Part shown: positions 17,169 to 25,907 of the stretch, piece after piece | Layout: every line of letters begins with the position of its first letter | Numbering within the stretch: position 1 is the stretch's first letter | Origin: JAGOQQ01 sp031973235 | Lineage (GTDB): Bacteria > Patescibacteriota > Minisyncoccia > Phycocordibacterales > UBA9973 | DNA: 37,668 nucleotides | Assembly: GCA_031973235.1 (NCBI GenBank) | Contig: DALYDM010000005.1 | Span: forward strand, 1-37,668 | Reading direction: 5' to 3' | Made by a program: the position numbers and the translations under genes | The notes under the pieces: model-generated | Database searches by the model: none | What the model was told of the DNA's origin: nothing | What the model saw: only the letters and a program-made list of their open reading frames with translations

Positions 17169-18373
17169 TATGAAATTCCAGATGCAATATTGTATATTGG
17201 CACAAGCACAGAAGTCAGAAGTATTCCGACACCTACTCCAAGAAGTACGATCATGAATGGTTCAATCAAATCAACAAGTGTATCAACCGCATCATCCACT
17301 TCACGCTTATAGAATTTTCCAAGTGTTTTAAGTACCATTCCGACAGAGCCAGTTTCTTCCCCGACTTTAATCATTTGCACCATAATAGAAGGAATCTCAA
17401 CATGTCTATCAACCGAATCCGCAAGCGATGAACCTGCTTTCACTTTTTCTGCAGACATGAGCATGATATCTCTATATACTCGATTGCCTACCACTGCTGC
17501 GGTGATCTCTATCGAACGCACGATTGGGATACCTGAAGTGAGCATTGTTTCCATATTGTCAGCTATTCGAGAAAGGTACAATTTTGTAAAGAGATTTCCT
17601 GCAAATGGAATTGAGAGTTTTACTTGATCAAGATATTTCTTTCCTCTATCTGATTGTGAATACCACCAGACATATCCACCAAACGCCACAAGAGCAATCA
17701 ACACAAAGAGTCCGTAATTTACAAAGAAATTTGATATACCAATCACAACTTTAGTGTAAACTGGAATTTGCTGGCCAGAATCAATAATGATTTGTGAAAG
17801 CTTAGGAATAACAATTACGAACATAAGAATCATCACAGTAATAAACACAAAGATAACAAACGCTGGGTAAATGAGTGCATTACGTGTCTTTGAGGTAAGT
17901 TCGTATTGTCTATCAAGATAATCTGCAAGGTACGAAAATGTTTGCACGAGTTTTCCAGACTCTTCACCGGCTTTTACCATGTTTACATAAAATTCTGAGA
18001 AAACTTTTGGATGTTTTGCAAGTGCACCTGAAATAGAAAATCCCGCTTGAATATCATCCACAATCTGATTGAGGGTTCTTTGAAGAAGTTTGTTTTCTGT
18101 ATTACCTCCAAGAAGTGAGAATGCTTTGAGTGCAGAAACTTGAGCTTCGAACAATGTAGAGATCTGACGTGACAACATCACGACATCTTTCATTGGTACT
18201 GACTCAAGCAAACTTATTTCGAGAAATCCTTTTGATTCCTCTGTCGTTTTTATTGATGCAACAACAAGACCGCGACGCTGAAGCGCAGAAATTGCCAAAT
18301 CTTTATTGACTGCTTCTACCACACCTTCTTTTTTTTCACCAGTTGCCGTGATGGCCTTGTAGTTAAATTGCAT
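17168..18373 (-). CDS. pilC: Type IV pilus inner-membrane platform protein PilC
   Basis: Polytopic platform protein that links the PilB/PilT motors to the pilin fibre (GspF/PilC family, about 400 residues as usual). N-terminal signature FNYKAITATGEKKEGVVEA, then two similar cytoplasmic domains: residues about 70-165 with VKAGEESGKLVQTFSYLADY, and about 270-365 with MIKVGEETGSVGMVLKTLGK. Each is followed by hydrophobic helices (AFVIFVFITVMILMFVIVI and FMIVLLGVGVGILLTSVLV). It is last in the operon, 25 bp after pilT. Confidence 0.95.
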   Translation of the reverse strand: MQFNYKAITATGEKKEGVVEAVNKDLAISALQRRGLVVASIKTTEESKGFLEISLLESVPMKDVVMLSRQISTLFEAQVSALKAFSLLGGNTENKLLQRTLNQIVDDIQAGFSISGALAKHPKVFSEFYVNMVKAGEESGKLVQTFSYLADYLDRQYELTSKTRNALIYPAFVIFVFITVMILMFVIVIPKLSQIIIDSGQQIPVYTKVVIGISNFFVNYGLFVLIALVAFGGYVWWYSQSDRGKKYLDQVKLSIPFAGNLFTKLYLSRIADNMETMLTSGIPIVRSIEITAAVVGNRVYRDIMLMSAEKVKAGSSLADSVDRHVEIPSIMVQMIKVGEETGSVGMVLKTLGKFYKREVDDAVDTLVDLIEPFMIVLLGVGVGILLTSVLVPIYNIASGIS

Positions 18374-18398
18374 AATAGTAAATAGTAGTTAATAAATA

Positions 18399-19460
18399 TT
18401 ATATAAGTCTCTCGAGTCCTTTCGGATTCAATGAATGCAGATACGCATTTTCGATACTGATTTCTCCTTTTTGAACAAGCTCAAGTAGTGAGCGGTTCAT
18501 ATCAATCATTCCTTGTTCGTATCCAGTCTCTATTACGACATCAATTTCATGTGTACGCTTCTCTCGAATAAGATTTGAGACTGCATTATTGTTTACGAGA
18601 AATTCAAACGCAGGCACGAGTCCTCCAGTGATTCTCGGAATAAGTCTCTGTGAGAAAATACCGAGAAGAGAATTCGAAAGCTGGATACGGATTTGATCTT
18701 GTTGTCCTGGTGGAAATGAGTCGATAATACGATCAATTGTCTGCGACGCATTGTTGGTATGAAGTGTTGAAAGCACCAAATGACCAGTCTCAGCTGCTGT
18801 CACTGCAGTAGCAATAGTATCTGGTGAACGCATTTCTCCGATCATGATTACGTTCACATCCTGTCGAAATGCTGACTTCAATGCAACGGTAAAATCTTTT
18901 GTATCAATACCAACTTCTCGTTGATCTATCATCGAGCGCTTTGGTTCGAAGATAAACTCAATCGGATCTTCGATAGTGACGATGTGCTCTGCGCGTTCAT
19001 TGTTGATAAGATTTATCATTGCAGCCATCGTTGTAGACTTACCTTGACCGACAGGACCTACCACAAGGAAAAACCCTTGCTTCTTTCGAGCATATGTTTC
19101 AATAATTGGAGGCAAATTCAAATCTGCGATTGTTTTAACCTGAGGAATCAAACGCATTGCTATGCCGATCATTCCTTTTTGGAAAAACGCATTACCTCTT
19201 AGGCGTGACTCTCCTCTAAAATTGTATGAGAAATCAACTTCTTGATTCTCAAGAAATCGCTCAATCTTCTCTTTGTCTCCGAGTAATTGTCCGAGAATAC
19301 CAAGTACATCTTCATTTGAAAGAATAGATCGCTTTACAAGAAAAATAAGCTGTCCAGTCACACGGATTGCGGGATAACGACCTGCAGAAATATGCAAATC
19401 CGAACCTCCTTCACGCAAGACGGTAAGAATAAGTTCTTCGAGTTCTTTTTTGTAATCCAT
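18399..19460 (-). CDS. pilT: Type IV pilus retraction ATPase PilT
   Basis: Hexameric cytosolic ATPase that powers pilus disassembly (twitching, DNA uptake). The 353 residues match the family. N-terminal SDLHISAGRYPAIRVTGQL, Walker A GPVGQGKST with K141, Asp box IVTIEDPIEF, Walker B VIMIGEMRSPDT, His box HTNNASQTIDRIID, and the PilT-specific C-terminal helix region. The Walker A has V and Q where GPTGSGKST is usual, but still fits GxxxxGK[ST]. It sits between the response regulator gene and pilC. Confidence 0.94.
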   Translation of the reverse strand: MDYKKELEELILTVLREGGSDLHISAGRYPAIRVTGQLIFLVKRSILSNEDVLGILGQLLGDKEKIERFLENQEVDFSYNFRGESRLRGNAFFQKGMIGIAMRLIPQVKTIADLNLPPIIETYARKKQGFFLVVGPVGQGKSTTMAAMINLINNERAEHIVTIEDPIEFIFEPKRSMIDQREVGIDTKDFTVALKSAFRQDVNVIMIGEMRSPDTIATAVTAAETGHLVLSTLHTNNASQTIDRIIDSFPPGQQDQIRIQLSNSLLGIFSQRLIPRITGGLVPAFEFLVNNNAVSNLIREKRTHEIDVVIETGYEQGMIDMNRSLLELVQKGEISIENAYLHSLNPKGLERLI

Positions 19461-19474
19461 GTGTACTATAAATA

Positions 19475-19867
19475 TTAATTAGCTTTTTTAATGATATCGT
19501 TTACCTTTTCTATAACCTCAGATGGTGTATTGTTTGCCTTGATGATATATCCTGACACACCGAGCTCTTTGCCTTGATTTATATCTGATTGTTGACCTCT
19601 GTTTGAGAGCAAAATTTTTATTGATGCAGGTGAAAGATTTTCATCTTTTATTTTCTGCAACAACTCAAAACCACTCATCACAGGCATAACAATATCAGTA
19701 AGTATTACATCTACGACCAAACCATTCTTGAGTTGATCGTACGCAATCTGTGAACCAAGTGCTGTGACAACCTCAAATCCAGCCTGTCCAAACTTGAGTG
19801 CATACATATCAAGCAAAAAATTGTCATCATCAATTATAAATATTTTGAGTTTTTTCTGTTCTTCCAT
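19475..19867 (-). CDS. Single-domain response regulator in the pilus operon
   Basis: A 130-residue CheY-like receiver with no output domain. Acidic pocket IIDDDN near residue 11-16, phospho-acceptor D58 in ILTDIVMP, and the conserved Lys in YIIKAN. The switch residue region reads ILLSN. It probably controls a pilus motor by protein contact, as PilG/PilH-type regulators do elsewhere; no kinase gene is adjacent, though a soluble kinase lies at 28988. The start MEEQKKLKIF is chosen over an upstream in-frame codon because a TGGTATACT promoter box lies 9 nt before it. Confidence 0.85.
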   Translation of the reverse strand: MEEQKKLKIFIIDDDNFLLDMYALKFGQAGFEVVTALGSQIAYDQLKNGLVVDVILTDIVMPVMSGFELLQKIKDENLSPASIKILLSNRGQQSDINQGKELGVSGYIIKANNTPSEVIEKVNDIIKKAN

Positions 19868-19876
19868 AGTACTTTT

Positions 19877-19885
19877 AGTATACCA
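19877..19885 (-). promoter_or_regulatory. Internal extended -10 promoter before the response regulator
   Basis: TGGTATACT on the minus strand, 9 nt before the ATG at 19867, in the short gap after pilB. It could drive the regulator, pilT and pilC apart from the upstream operon. Confidence 0.45.
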
Positions 19886-19916
19886 CCTAGCAATCAATCA
19901 ACAATCCACACTGTGA

Positions 19917-21650
19917 CTAGAGTGCATAGACCTCTTGAATTGGGATTTCTCCGTCTTTAAGGTTTTTCATAAGAGCATCTTCCTTCATTGTGAGCATTCC
20001 TTTTTGTCGTGCTGCTTTGTAAATTTCCTGCTCTACGGGATTCTTCAAAATTACCGTTTGCATTTCTTTATCGACTGCAAACATTTCAAACACCGCCGAA
20101 CGTCCACGTGTTCCACTTGGACAATCCGAAGATGGCTCCATTTGATACATCGTATCGCCAATATTGAGTTTGTCTCGATACTCTTTTGGTAAATCTGCAA
20201 ACTGCTTCTCTATCATAATTTTCGTTGGTTCATCCATAGGAACTTTTTTTCGAGAAGATGGACACACTGTTCGTGAAAGTCGCTGCGCTATTGCAAGTGT
20301 AAGTGTTGGTGCAATCAAATATGGATCAACTCCCATATCAATCAATCTAGGTACTACACCAATCGCACTGTTGGTGTGAAGTGTCGAAAACACCAAGTGT
20401 CCTGTAAGTGCTGCTTGAATTGCAAGTTTTGCAGTTTCAAGATCTCGAATTTCTCCCACCATAATAATGTCTGGGTCTTGTCTCAAAATTGATCGAATAC
20501 CCGACGCAAATGTGTATCCAATCTCAGGCATAACTTGAGATTGTGAAATATCTGGGATGTGATATTCAACTGGATCTTCGAGTGATACAACATTTGATTG
20601 CTCTCTATCAAGCTCTTTGAGCATCGAATAAAGTGTTGTGGTTTTTCCGGAACCAGTTGGACCTGTAATCAAAATCAATCCATATGGTCGAGCAAGTGCA
20701 TCACGAACCAACTTTTCATTCTCTGGAGAAAGTCCGAGTTCAGAAAGCGGCTTCACTCCTTTTTCTGAATCCAAAATACGCATCACCACTTTCTCGCCAT
20801 AATATGCAGGAAAAGTTGAAACACGAAAATCAACCTTTCTACCTGAAATCTTTGCAGAAAATCCACCGTCTTGAGGCTTGCGCTTCTCGTCAAGTTTCAA
20901 TTTCGAAAGAATTTTTATTCTGGCAACAATTCCAGCATAGACATTTGGTGGGAGCACCAAAGAGGTATGTAAAATTCCATCAACTCGAAAACGAACTTTG
21001 ACCTTGTCTCCAGTATTTTCGATATGAATATCTGAAGCATTACCTTCGGTCGCATGATTCAAAATAACTGCCACAATCTTGATTATCGGAGCATCTTCAG
21101 TAATTTTGTTTTCATCATTTTTTCCGGCAAGTTGTGGTTTGATCGCAGAATTGAGCACATTTTCTGCTTCTTCTTGTGAAATGCTTGTATCAAATTCTGA
21201 CAACGCCTGATCCACCTCACCAGTGAGTCCTTTGTAGTTACCCAATATCGCCTTAAAGTCAGAATTTGAAATCAAAAAAATCTTAAATGGTGTATTGAGC
21301 TTTGATGCAATAAACTGAAGTGCATTCATTGCTTCAATATTTTCTGGATCAATCACTCCAATCTCTAGAATTCCATCTGTCATGCCCACTGGTGCAAACT
21401 TGTAGTGTTCTGAAGAATCCTGAGGAACATATTTGAGCACATCAAAATTAAATGATTTTAAATCAATTTTCTTTGTTGGTATATTGAAATACTCTCCTCG
21501 AATCTTAGTGAGCTCCTCTTCATTCATCCCAAGCTCAACAAGCGCATCAGCAACATTGCCTGCGTGCATTTCGCGCGCACGTTCAAGCACAAGCGACACT
21601 TGGCTCTCATCGATTACGCCTTTCTTAACAAGATCTTCAAGAAAAGTCAT
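19917..21650 (-). CDS. pilB: Type IV pilus extension ATPase PilB
   Basis: Hexameric ATPase that powers pilus assembly (577 residues, normal for PilB/GspE). N-terminal MshEN-like domain (about 1-150, VDQALSEFDTSISQEEAENV at its end), then SDIHIENTGDKVKVRFRVDG, Walker A GPTGSGKTTT with K336, Asp box VVSLEDPVEY, Walker B IIMVGEIRDLETA, His box HTNSAIGVVPRLIDMGV. The zinc-binding part is degenerate: only RTVCPSSRKK and SDCPSGTRGRS remain where two CxxC pairs are usual. It lies between the PilP-like gene and the response regulator. Confidence 0.95.
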   Translation of the reverse strand: MTFLEDLVKKGVIDESQVSLVLERAREMHAGNVADALVELGMNEEELTKIRGEYFNIPTKKIDLKSFNFDVLKYVPQDSSEHYKFAPVGMTDGILEIGVIDPENIEAMNALQFIASKLNTPFKIFLISNSDFKAILGNYKGLTGEVDQALSEFDTSISQEEAENVLNSAIKPQLAGKNDENKITEDAPIIKIVAVILNHATEGNASDIHIENTGDKVKVRFRVDGILHTSLVLPPNVYAGIVARIKILSKLKLDEKRKPQDGGFSAKISGRKVDFRVSTFPAYYGEKVVMRILDSEKGVKPLSELGLSPENEKLVRDALARPYGLILITGPTGSGKTTTLYSMLKELDREQSNVVSLEDPVEYHIPDISQSQVMPEIGYTFASGIRSILRQDPDIIMVGEIRDLETAKLAIQAALTGHLVFSTLHTNSAIGVVPRLIDMGVDPYLIAPTLTLAIAQRLSRTVCPSSRKKVPMDEPTKIMIEKQFADLPKEYRDKLNIGDTMYQMEPSSDCPSGTRGRSAVFEMFAVDKEMQTVILKNPVEQEIYKAARQKGMLTMKEDALMKNLKDGEIPIQEVYAL

Positions 21651-21668
21651 TGTGTCTTAAAATTTCAA

Positions 21669-22391
21669 TTATGGTAACGTAGTAAACGCAACAATATCTC
21701 CTTCTGAGACAAGTGCACCTGTCACAGCAACAGCCTTAAAGTAATATATAGTATTAGGAGTAAGGCCACTTATTTCTCTGCTAAACACACCAGGTGTTGT
21801 TTGTTTTGTTTGAGGAGTGCTATTTGAAAGTGCATCTGGATTTGTACCCCACTCAAAATAACGTACAGTGGTTGCTGATGGTGCAAATAATTTTGCATTT
21901 AGAAGTGCTGATGTTCGCGCGATAGCACTTGCTTCCACAGTCTCAGCAACAACCGTCGTCGTACCAGTCGTAGGGACAGAATTTACTACAGACGCACTTT
22001 GACTCTGTGCTGAAGATGTAGTTTCTGGTGTCGGTGATGCACTTGGTGATACTTCAATATCAGTTCCAATTGGTGCAAACGGATTTGGTCTACCTTGATT
22101 GTTTTGAGGGATTAATTCTTTTGTAAAATCTCGAAGTTCTTTAAATGAATCTCTATCCAACAAAGAACGATCGAGCTTGATTGTTCGCAAACTAAGGAGC
22201 GTATCAAGGAAACCCTGTCCTACATCTTCTGCTGAACCTGGTACTGTTTCTCCAGCGAGAACATTAGAGTTTCCACTTTCTACAGTAAGTAGTTGATCTG
22301 TTGGTGTGTCATTTTTTGAAAACGAATTCCACGCATACACAATTCCCCCTAAAATGACTACAAATATTATGATGTTTCTTATTTTAGACAT
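21669..22391 (-). CDS. PilP-like pilus assembly protein with FnIII-like domain
   Basis: A 240-residue protein. One N-terminal membrane helix (IIIFVVILGGIVYAW), an exported linker with GRPNPFAPIG (the NPFxP motif common to PilP-like proteins), a Ser/Thr/Pro-rich stretch, then a FnIII-like domain with YFEWGTN and GLTPNTIYYFKAVAV. It sits where pilP normally follows pilO, so it probably completes the PilM/N/O alignment complex. The ATG at 22391 is chosen over an upstream TTG because it starts 2 nt after the pilO stop codon. PilP orthology is inference from position and motif. Confidence 0.7.
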   Translation of the reverse strand: MSKIRNIIIFVVILGGIVYAWNSFSKNDTPTDQLLTVESGNSNVLAGETVPGSAEDVGQGFLDTLLSLRTIKLDRSLLDRDSFKELRDFTKELIPQNNQGRPNPFAPIGTDIEVSPSASPTPETTSSAQSQSASVVNSVPTTGTTTVVAETVEASAIARTSALLNAKLFAPSATTVRYFEWGTNPDALSNSTPQTKQTTPGVFSREISGLTPNTIYYFKAVAVTGALVSEGDIVAFTTLP

Positions 22392-22393
22392 AA

Positions 22394-22990
22394 TTAATTC
22401 TTTAGCCAATAAGTACGCAATGAAATATCATACTGATAAAGATCTTTTGGCTTTCCGAATCCTTGAATCGGATTATTGTCTGGCGAAGTAAAGCTGATTT
22501 GATTTATATCTACGATTCTCAAACTTTTTTCAATATCTTGTAGAAATGCTACAAAATTTGGATATGTTCCTTCGGTAGAAAATGAAAGGTCGAATATTCC
22601 ATATTCTTTTTGTGCGAGTTTGAGGTCTTTTGAGTTTTCTTCAATTTCTTTTCCAGTAGTGTCTTTTGTTGCAACGTCGAATTCGACATTTTTAATTGTC
22701 ATTCCATATCGCACAGCTACACTTTCGATTTCAAGAATAAGACGAATATTGTCTACATTGTCTGGAAGAAGTTTTCGTAGGCGTTCGAGTTCATCTTCGG
22801 TAAATGTGTTGTATTGCTGATTGAGAACATTTTTCGCCTCTTCGAGCTTTTTCGAGTTTGCGAGTGCTTCATCATACGAAGATACTTGAACACGAAGATC
22901 TTTTACATCTTTATATACTGGATCAGTATATGCGAAAAACACACCGAGTGAAATCGCAATCAATATTATTGGAGTGATATATCTAAACAT
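22394..22990 (-). CDS. pilO: Type IV pilus alignment protein PilO
   Basis: A 198-residue inner-membrane protein: one N-terminal helix (YITPIILIAISLGVFFAY), a coiled coil (about 30-65, SYDEALANSKKLEEAKNVL), and a ferredoxin-like domain with LLPDNVDNIRLILEIESVA and YPNFVAFLQDIEKSLRIVDI, as in PilO. PilO pairs with PilN to align the pilus machine. It starts 2 bp after pilN. Confidence 0.88.
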   Translation of the reverse strand: MFRYITPIILIAISLGVFFAYTDPVYKDVKDLRVQVSSYDEALANSKKLEEAKNVLNQQYNTFTEDELERLRKLLPDNVDNIRLILEIESVAVRYGMTIKNVEFDVATKDTTGKEIEENSKDLKLAQKEYGIFDLSFSTEGTYPNFVAFLQDIEKSLRIVDINQISFTSPDNNPIQGFGKPKDLYQYDISLRTYWLKN

Positions 22991-22992
22991 AG

Positions 22993-23658
22993 CTATTCTG
23001 TTGCGCCATTATCGCTACTAAGTGGTGAAGTGTCTCCTGTTTCTCGTATCCCAGCAGCCGCTGATGTGCCTTCTCGTGCAAGTGAATCTTCAAAATTGAT
23101 GAATGTCGGATCGACATAGAAAACCAAATCAAATGCTACTTTTCCTTTGTCATCTAGGTTCAAATTTGAAAAGATTGGATCTTTTATGTAGCGATTTTTG
23201 ATAAAAGCATCAGACTGAAGCGCAATTGCATCATATCCTGTAGCCTTACCAGACATTTCAACATTTACACGATTTTCGATTGGATCGAATGAATATGAAA
23301 ACTTTGTGAAGCTAATAGATTTGAGAGTATATTCTTGGAGTGCATTAAAAATAGGAGAAATAATCACGTGACTTGAGAGAATTTCACGAGAACTATTGAT
23401 GCGGCGATCGAGTTTTTGCATCTCTTCAACAAGATTTGAATCAAAACGCTCTTCTGCAACCTTGAGCATGTTTCCTTTTGATTTCACTTGTGCACCAAGA
23501 GATACCTTGTAGAAATACACTGCACCCGCTGAAACAAGTGATGCAACAAAAATAACTGTTCCTAAAAAGGAAAGCAATCCTACAGAACGAGGACGTTCAA
23601 ACTTTTCCTCTACTATAGGCTTCTTTGGGATAAATGATGTTTTAAATTCTGATTCCAT
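22993..23658 (-). CDS. pilN: Type IV pilus alignment protein PilN-like
   Basis: A 221-residue bitopic membrane protein: a cytosolic N-terminal tail (ESEFKTSFIPKKP), which in PilN proteins binds PilM, one helix (SFLGTVIFVASLVSAGAVYF), a coiled coil (EERFDSNLVEEMQKLDRRI) and a C-terminal ferredoxin-like domain. The tail lacks the textbook INLLP motif, so assignment rests on gene order and architecture. It lies 21 bp after pilM and 2 bp before pilO. Confidence 0.8.
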   Translation of the reverse strand: MESEFKTSFIPKKPIVEEKFERPRSVGLLSFLGTVIFVASLVSAGAVYFYKVSLGAQVKSKGNMLKVAEERFDSNLVEEMQKLDRRINSSREILSSHVIISPIFNALQEYTLKSISFTKFSYSFDPIENRVNVEMSGKATGYDAIALQSDAFIKNRYIKDPIFSNLNLDDKGKVAFDLVFYVDPTFINFEDSLAREGTSAAAGIRETGDTSPLSSDNGATE

Positions 23659-23679
23659 GAATGAACTATATTGAATGAA

Positions 23680-24807
23680 CTATTGTAATTTTCTCAATGC
23701 CAGACCAACCGCAACTGCAAACTCGGGACCTGTTGCTTGAAGAATCTGTTCGAGAAATGCTGGAGCTTCTGTTCTACCAAAAGGATGTCCGAGTACTACT
23801 TCACTTCTAAAGCTTTCGTGAGCATACTGTTCGATACCTCTCATTAGAGCACCTCCACCTATAAGAATAATTTTACCTACATTTCTATTATACTTCCTTT
23901 CGTAATTTAGCAATACACTTTGGGCTTCATTAAAAATATAATCAAGACCAAGTCGTATTACTTCAGTTACGTTTGGATCAGGCGCACCACCACCGAGACC
24001 ATACTCTCGCTTGATATCTTCTGCCTGAGTAAAAGAAATGTTTAATGATTTTGAAAGTGAACTTGTAATATCTTGTGCACCACGATTGACGATATGAAAA
24101 CTTCGCACTACTCCATAATCGACAATTATGAGCTTCGTCTTTGATGCACCTAGATCCATGATCATCGTCGCACTCACTTCACGACCAAGAGTAGATCTGA
24201 TACTTGAGAACACTTCTATTTCAAAGAAACCGGCATTCACATCTGCTCTCTTAATAATATCACGATACTTTGCAATTGTGTCATTGTGGATTGCGGCAAC
24301 AAGTACTTCGCGCTTGTCATCTTTCACACTTCCTTCAGTAACACTAGGATCTTCGTATACCATTTCACGTTTTGGAACTTCAAACCAATCCAACGAAACT
24401 TCTGTGATTGGAACTGGAATAAATTTTCGTGCTTCAGTGGGAACCACAGATGGAATATCTGCATCACTTACCATACTTGGAAGTTCAACTGTGAAAATAA
24501 GACTTGCAGCAGATGGAATAGATACCGCACCGTCTTTTGTGGTGACATTTGTCTCCTTGAGTACATCAACTAGTGCTTGCCCTACAATATCTGCAGAAAG
24601 ATTTGTCACCTGACCAACATCTAGCTGTCCATATGGACCAAGTGCGAGTGCACCATATGTCTCGAGAACTGCTTTTCCATTTTTCTTTTTTATTTGTACT
24701 ACCTTTATTGCAGATGAACCTATATCAATACCAATAACACTCTCTGATTTTTGAGAGTTCAAAAAAGAAAGTCCTTCACTGAAGATTTTCTTAAAAGGAT
24801 TATCCAT
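23680..24807 (-). CDS. pilM: Type IV pilus actin-like protein PilM
   Basis: Cytosolic actin/FtsA-fold protein that binds PilN at the membrane (375 residues). The nucleotide-binding motifs are visible: VIGIDIGSSAIKVVQI (phosphate 1), SATMIMDLGASKTKLIIVD (phosphate 2) and KIILIGGGALMRGI (adenosine). TEARKFIPVPITEVSLDW is typical of PilM. It is the first gene of the motor operon, with a TGATATACT promoter box 12 nt upstream, and is divergent from comF across 45 bp. Confidence 0.94.
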   Translation of the reverse strand: MDNPFKKIFSEGLSFLNSQKSESVIGIDIGSSAIKVVQIKKKNGKAVLETYGALALGPYGQLDVGQVTNLSADIVGQALVDVLKETNVTTKDGAVSIPSAASLIFTVELPSMVSDADIPSVVPTEARKFIPVPITEVSLDWFEVPKREMVYEDPSVTEGSVKDDKREVLVAAIHNDTIAKYRDIIKRADVNAGFFEIEVFSSIRSTLGREVSATMIMDLGASKTKLIIVDYGVVRSFHIVNRGAQDITSSLSKSLNISFTQAEDIKREYGLGGGAPDPNVTEVIRLGLDYIFNEAQSVLLNYERKYNRNVGKIILIGGGALMRGIEQYAHESFRSEVVLGHPFGRTEAPAFLEQILQATGPEFAVAVGLALRKLQ

Positions 24808-24819
24808 GAATATACAAAA

Positions 24820-24828
24820 AGTATATCA
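24820..24828 (-). promoter_or_regulatory. Extended -10 promoter of the pilM operon
   Basis: TGATATACT on the minus strand, ending 12 nt before the pilM ATG. It faces the comF promoter box (TACAAT, 24839-24844, plus strand, 8 nt before the comF ATG) in a 45-bp divergent gap, so pilus and competence genes share a control region. Confidence 0.55.
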
Positions 24829-24852
24829 TGAATTGTTGTACAATAAAGTTAT

Positions 24853-25497
24853 ATGCAGTGGATAGATAAAGTCGTAGAATATCTTTTTCCACCTAAATGC
24901 GCCGGATGTCACACATTTGGGTTTGAACTTTGTGAAAAATGCAAAGAACATATTCGAAACTCATACCCTCGTACTGTTCCAAACATATATATTGGATTCT
25001 CTTATCAAGATCCAATAATAAAACGCACAATTAAAGCTTTGAAGTTTAAAAAGAGAAGAAAGCTGGCAAACATACTGGGTGAACTTCTCTATGAGAGAAT
25101 CGCAGAAGACCTAAGTGACGAAAAAGCATTTTCACTTCATCAAGAAATCCTCGTCATACCGATTCCACTCTCTAAAAAGCGTTTTAATGAGCGCGGGTTT
25201 AATCAATCAGAACTTATCGCGCGAAGCTTCGCTTCGCGCGATACCACACTTTTACTTTCCACCAACATTCTCACGCGAAACAAACACACAAAACCACAAT
25301 CGTCCATCAATCTCAAGCGTGAACGACTCACAAATATTCAAGGAGTATTTTCTGTCAAAAACTCACCGCTTCTTATCGGAAAAACGTGTATTCTGATTGA
25401 TGATATTGTCACCACAGGCGCCACAATGAAAGAAGCATCAAGTGTATTGAAAAAATCTGGTGCAAAAAAAGTGATTTTGATTGCAGTCGCACACTAA
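24853..25497 (+). CDS. comF: ComF family phosphoribosyltransferase-like protein
   Basis: A 214-residue ComF/GntX-type protein, needed for DNA uptake in naturally competent bacteria. N-terminal zinc finger (CAGCHTFGFELCEKC), then KRFNERGFNQSELIA, KPQSSINLKRERLTNIQGVF, and the PRPP-binding loop ILIDDIVTTGATM. Inside the gene, 25215-25243 is a perfect GC-rich palindrome (13-bp arms) coding the loop between RGFNQSELIA and the next conserved block, apparently an in-frame insertion of repeat DNA. It is divergent from pilM, which supports a role in pilus-driven DNA uptake. Confidence 0.9.
   Translation: MQWIDKVVEYLFPPKCAGCHTFGFELCEKCKEHIRNSYPRTVPNIYIGFSYQDPIIKRTIKALKFKKRRKLANILGELLYERIAEDLSDEKAFSLHQEILVIPIPLSKKRFNERGFNQSELIARSFASRDTTLLLSTNILTRNKHTKPQSSINLKRERLTNIQGVFSVKNSPLLIGKTCILIDDIVTTGATMKEASSVLKKSGAKKVILIAVAH
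25215..25243. repeat. Perfect palindrome inside comF
   Basis: Arms of 13 bp (25215-25227 and 25231-25243) around TTC, with the GC-rich core CGCGCGAAGC. It is much richer in G+C than its surroundings and encodes ARSFASR in a variable loop of ComF. It resembles small REP-like hairpin elements. Confidence 0.75.
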
Positions 25498-25521
25498 AAT
25501 AAATTTTGATACTATACATAC

Positions 25522-25767
25522 ATGAACGAATCACAATGTAAAAATCAGTGCCAAAGCTGTCTTATGCCATTTTCAAAAGATCCAAATCCTCGTGAGAATG
25601 AAAAATATTGCAGTTATTGTTTTAAAGACGGAAAACTTTGCTATGAAGGAGATTTGAAAGGTTTTCAAAAGATTGTATATAAAGCGATGCGCGACAAAGG
25701 AATCAATCCAATATCTGCAACATTTTATACTTGGATGATACGCTTCGCTCCACGATGGACTAAATAA
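25522..25767 (+). CDS. Small zinc-ribbon protein
   Basis: An 81-residue cytosolic protein. CQSCLMPFSKD and KYCSYCFKDGKLCYEG give two CxxC pairs, matching the putative zinc ribbon family (zf-ribbon_2 type: QSCGMPL...EKYCSYC). The C-terminal helix region (GFQKIVYKAMRDKG) is basic and amphipathic. Function in this family is unknown. A GATACT box ends 8 nt before the ATG. It follows comF by 24 bp and ends at a strong terminator. Confidence 0.75.
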   Translation: MNESQCKNQCQSCLMPFSKDPNPRENEKYCSYCFKDGKLCYEGDLKGFQKIVYKAMRDKGINPISATFYTWMIRFAPRWTK

Positions 25768-25803
25768 TTAAAAATTTCTAGAGTAATCTAGAAATTTTTA
25801 ATT
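25766..25803 (+). terminator. Terminator after the zinc-ribbon gene
   Basis: Perfect 17-bp arms (25766-25782 and 25787-25803) with a GTAA loop; the 3' arm holds a T5 run. It overlaps the stop codon at 25765-25767. The next about 100 bp to the stop of the convergent gene hold no visible feature. Confidence 0.75.
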
Positions 25804-25907
25804 ATTCGTATTTTCAGCGAAATATGTTGAGTAAAAAACTGAAGCACCAATACATCATAATGATATTTCATAATTTTTAGTAATTAAAACTAAACCCATA
25901 AGTCGAA

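Noticed and set aside
24128..24613. 161-residue plus-strand frame
   Set aside because: It lies fully antisense to pilM, has no promoter or family features and a shadow-like composition.
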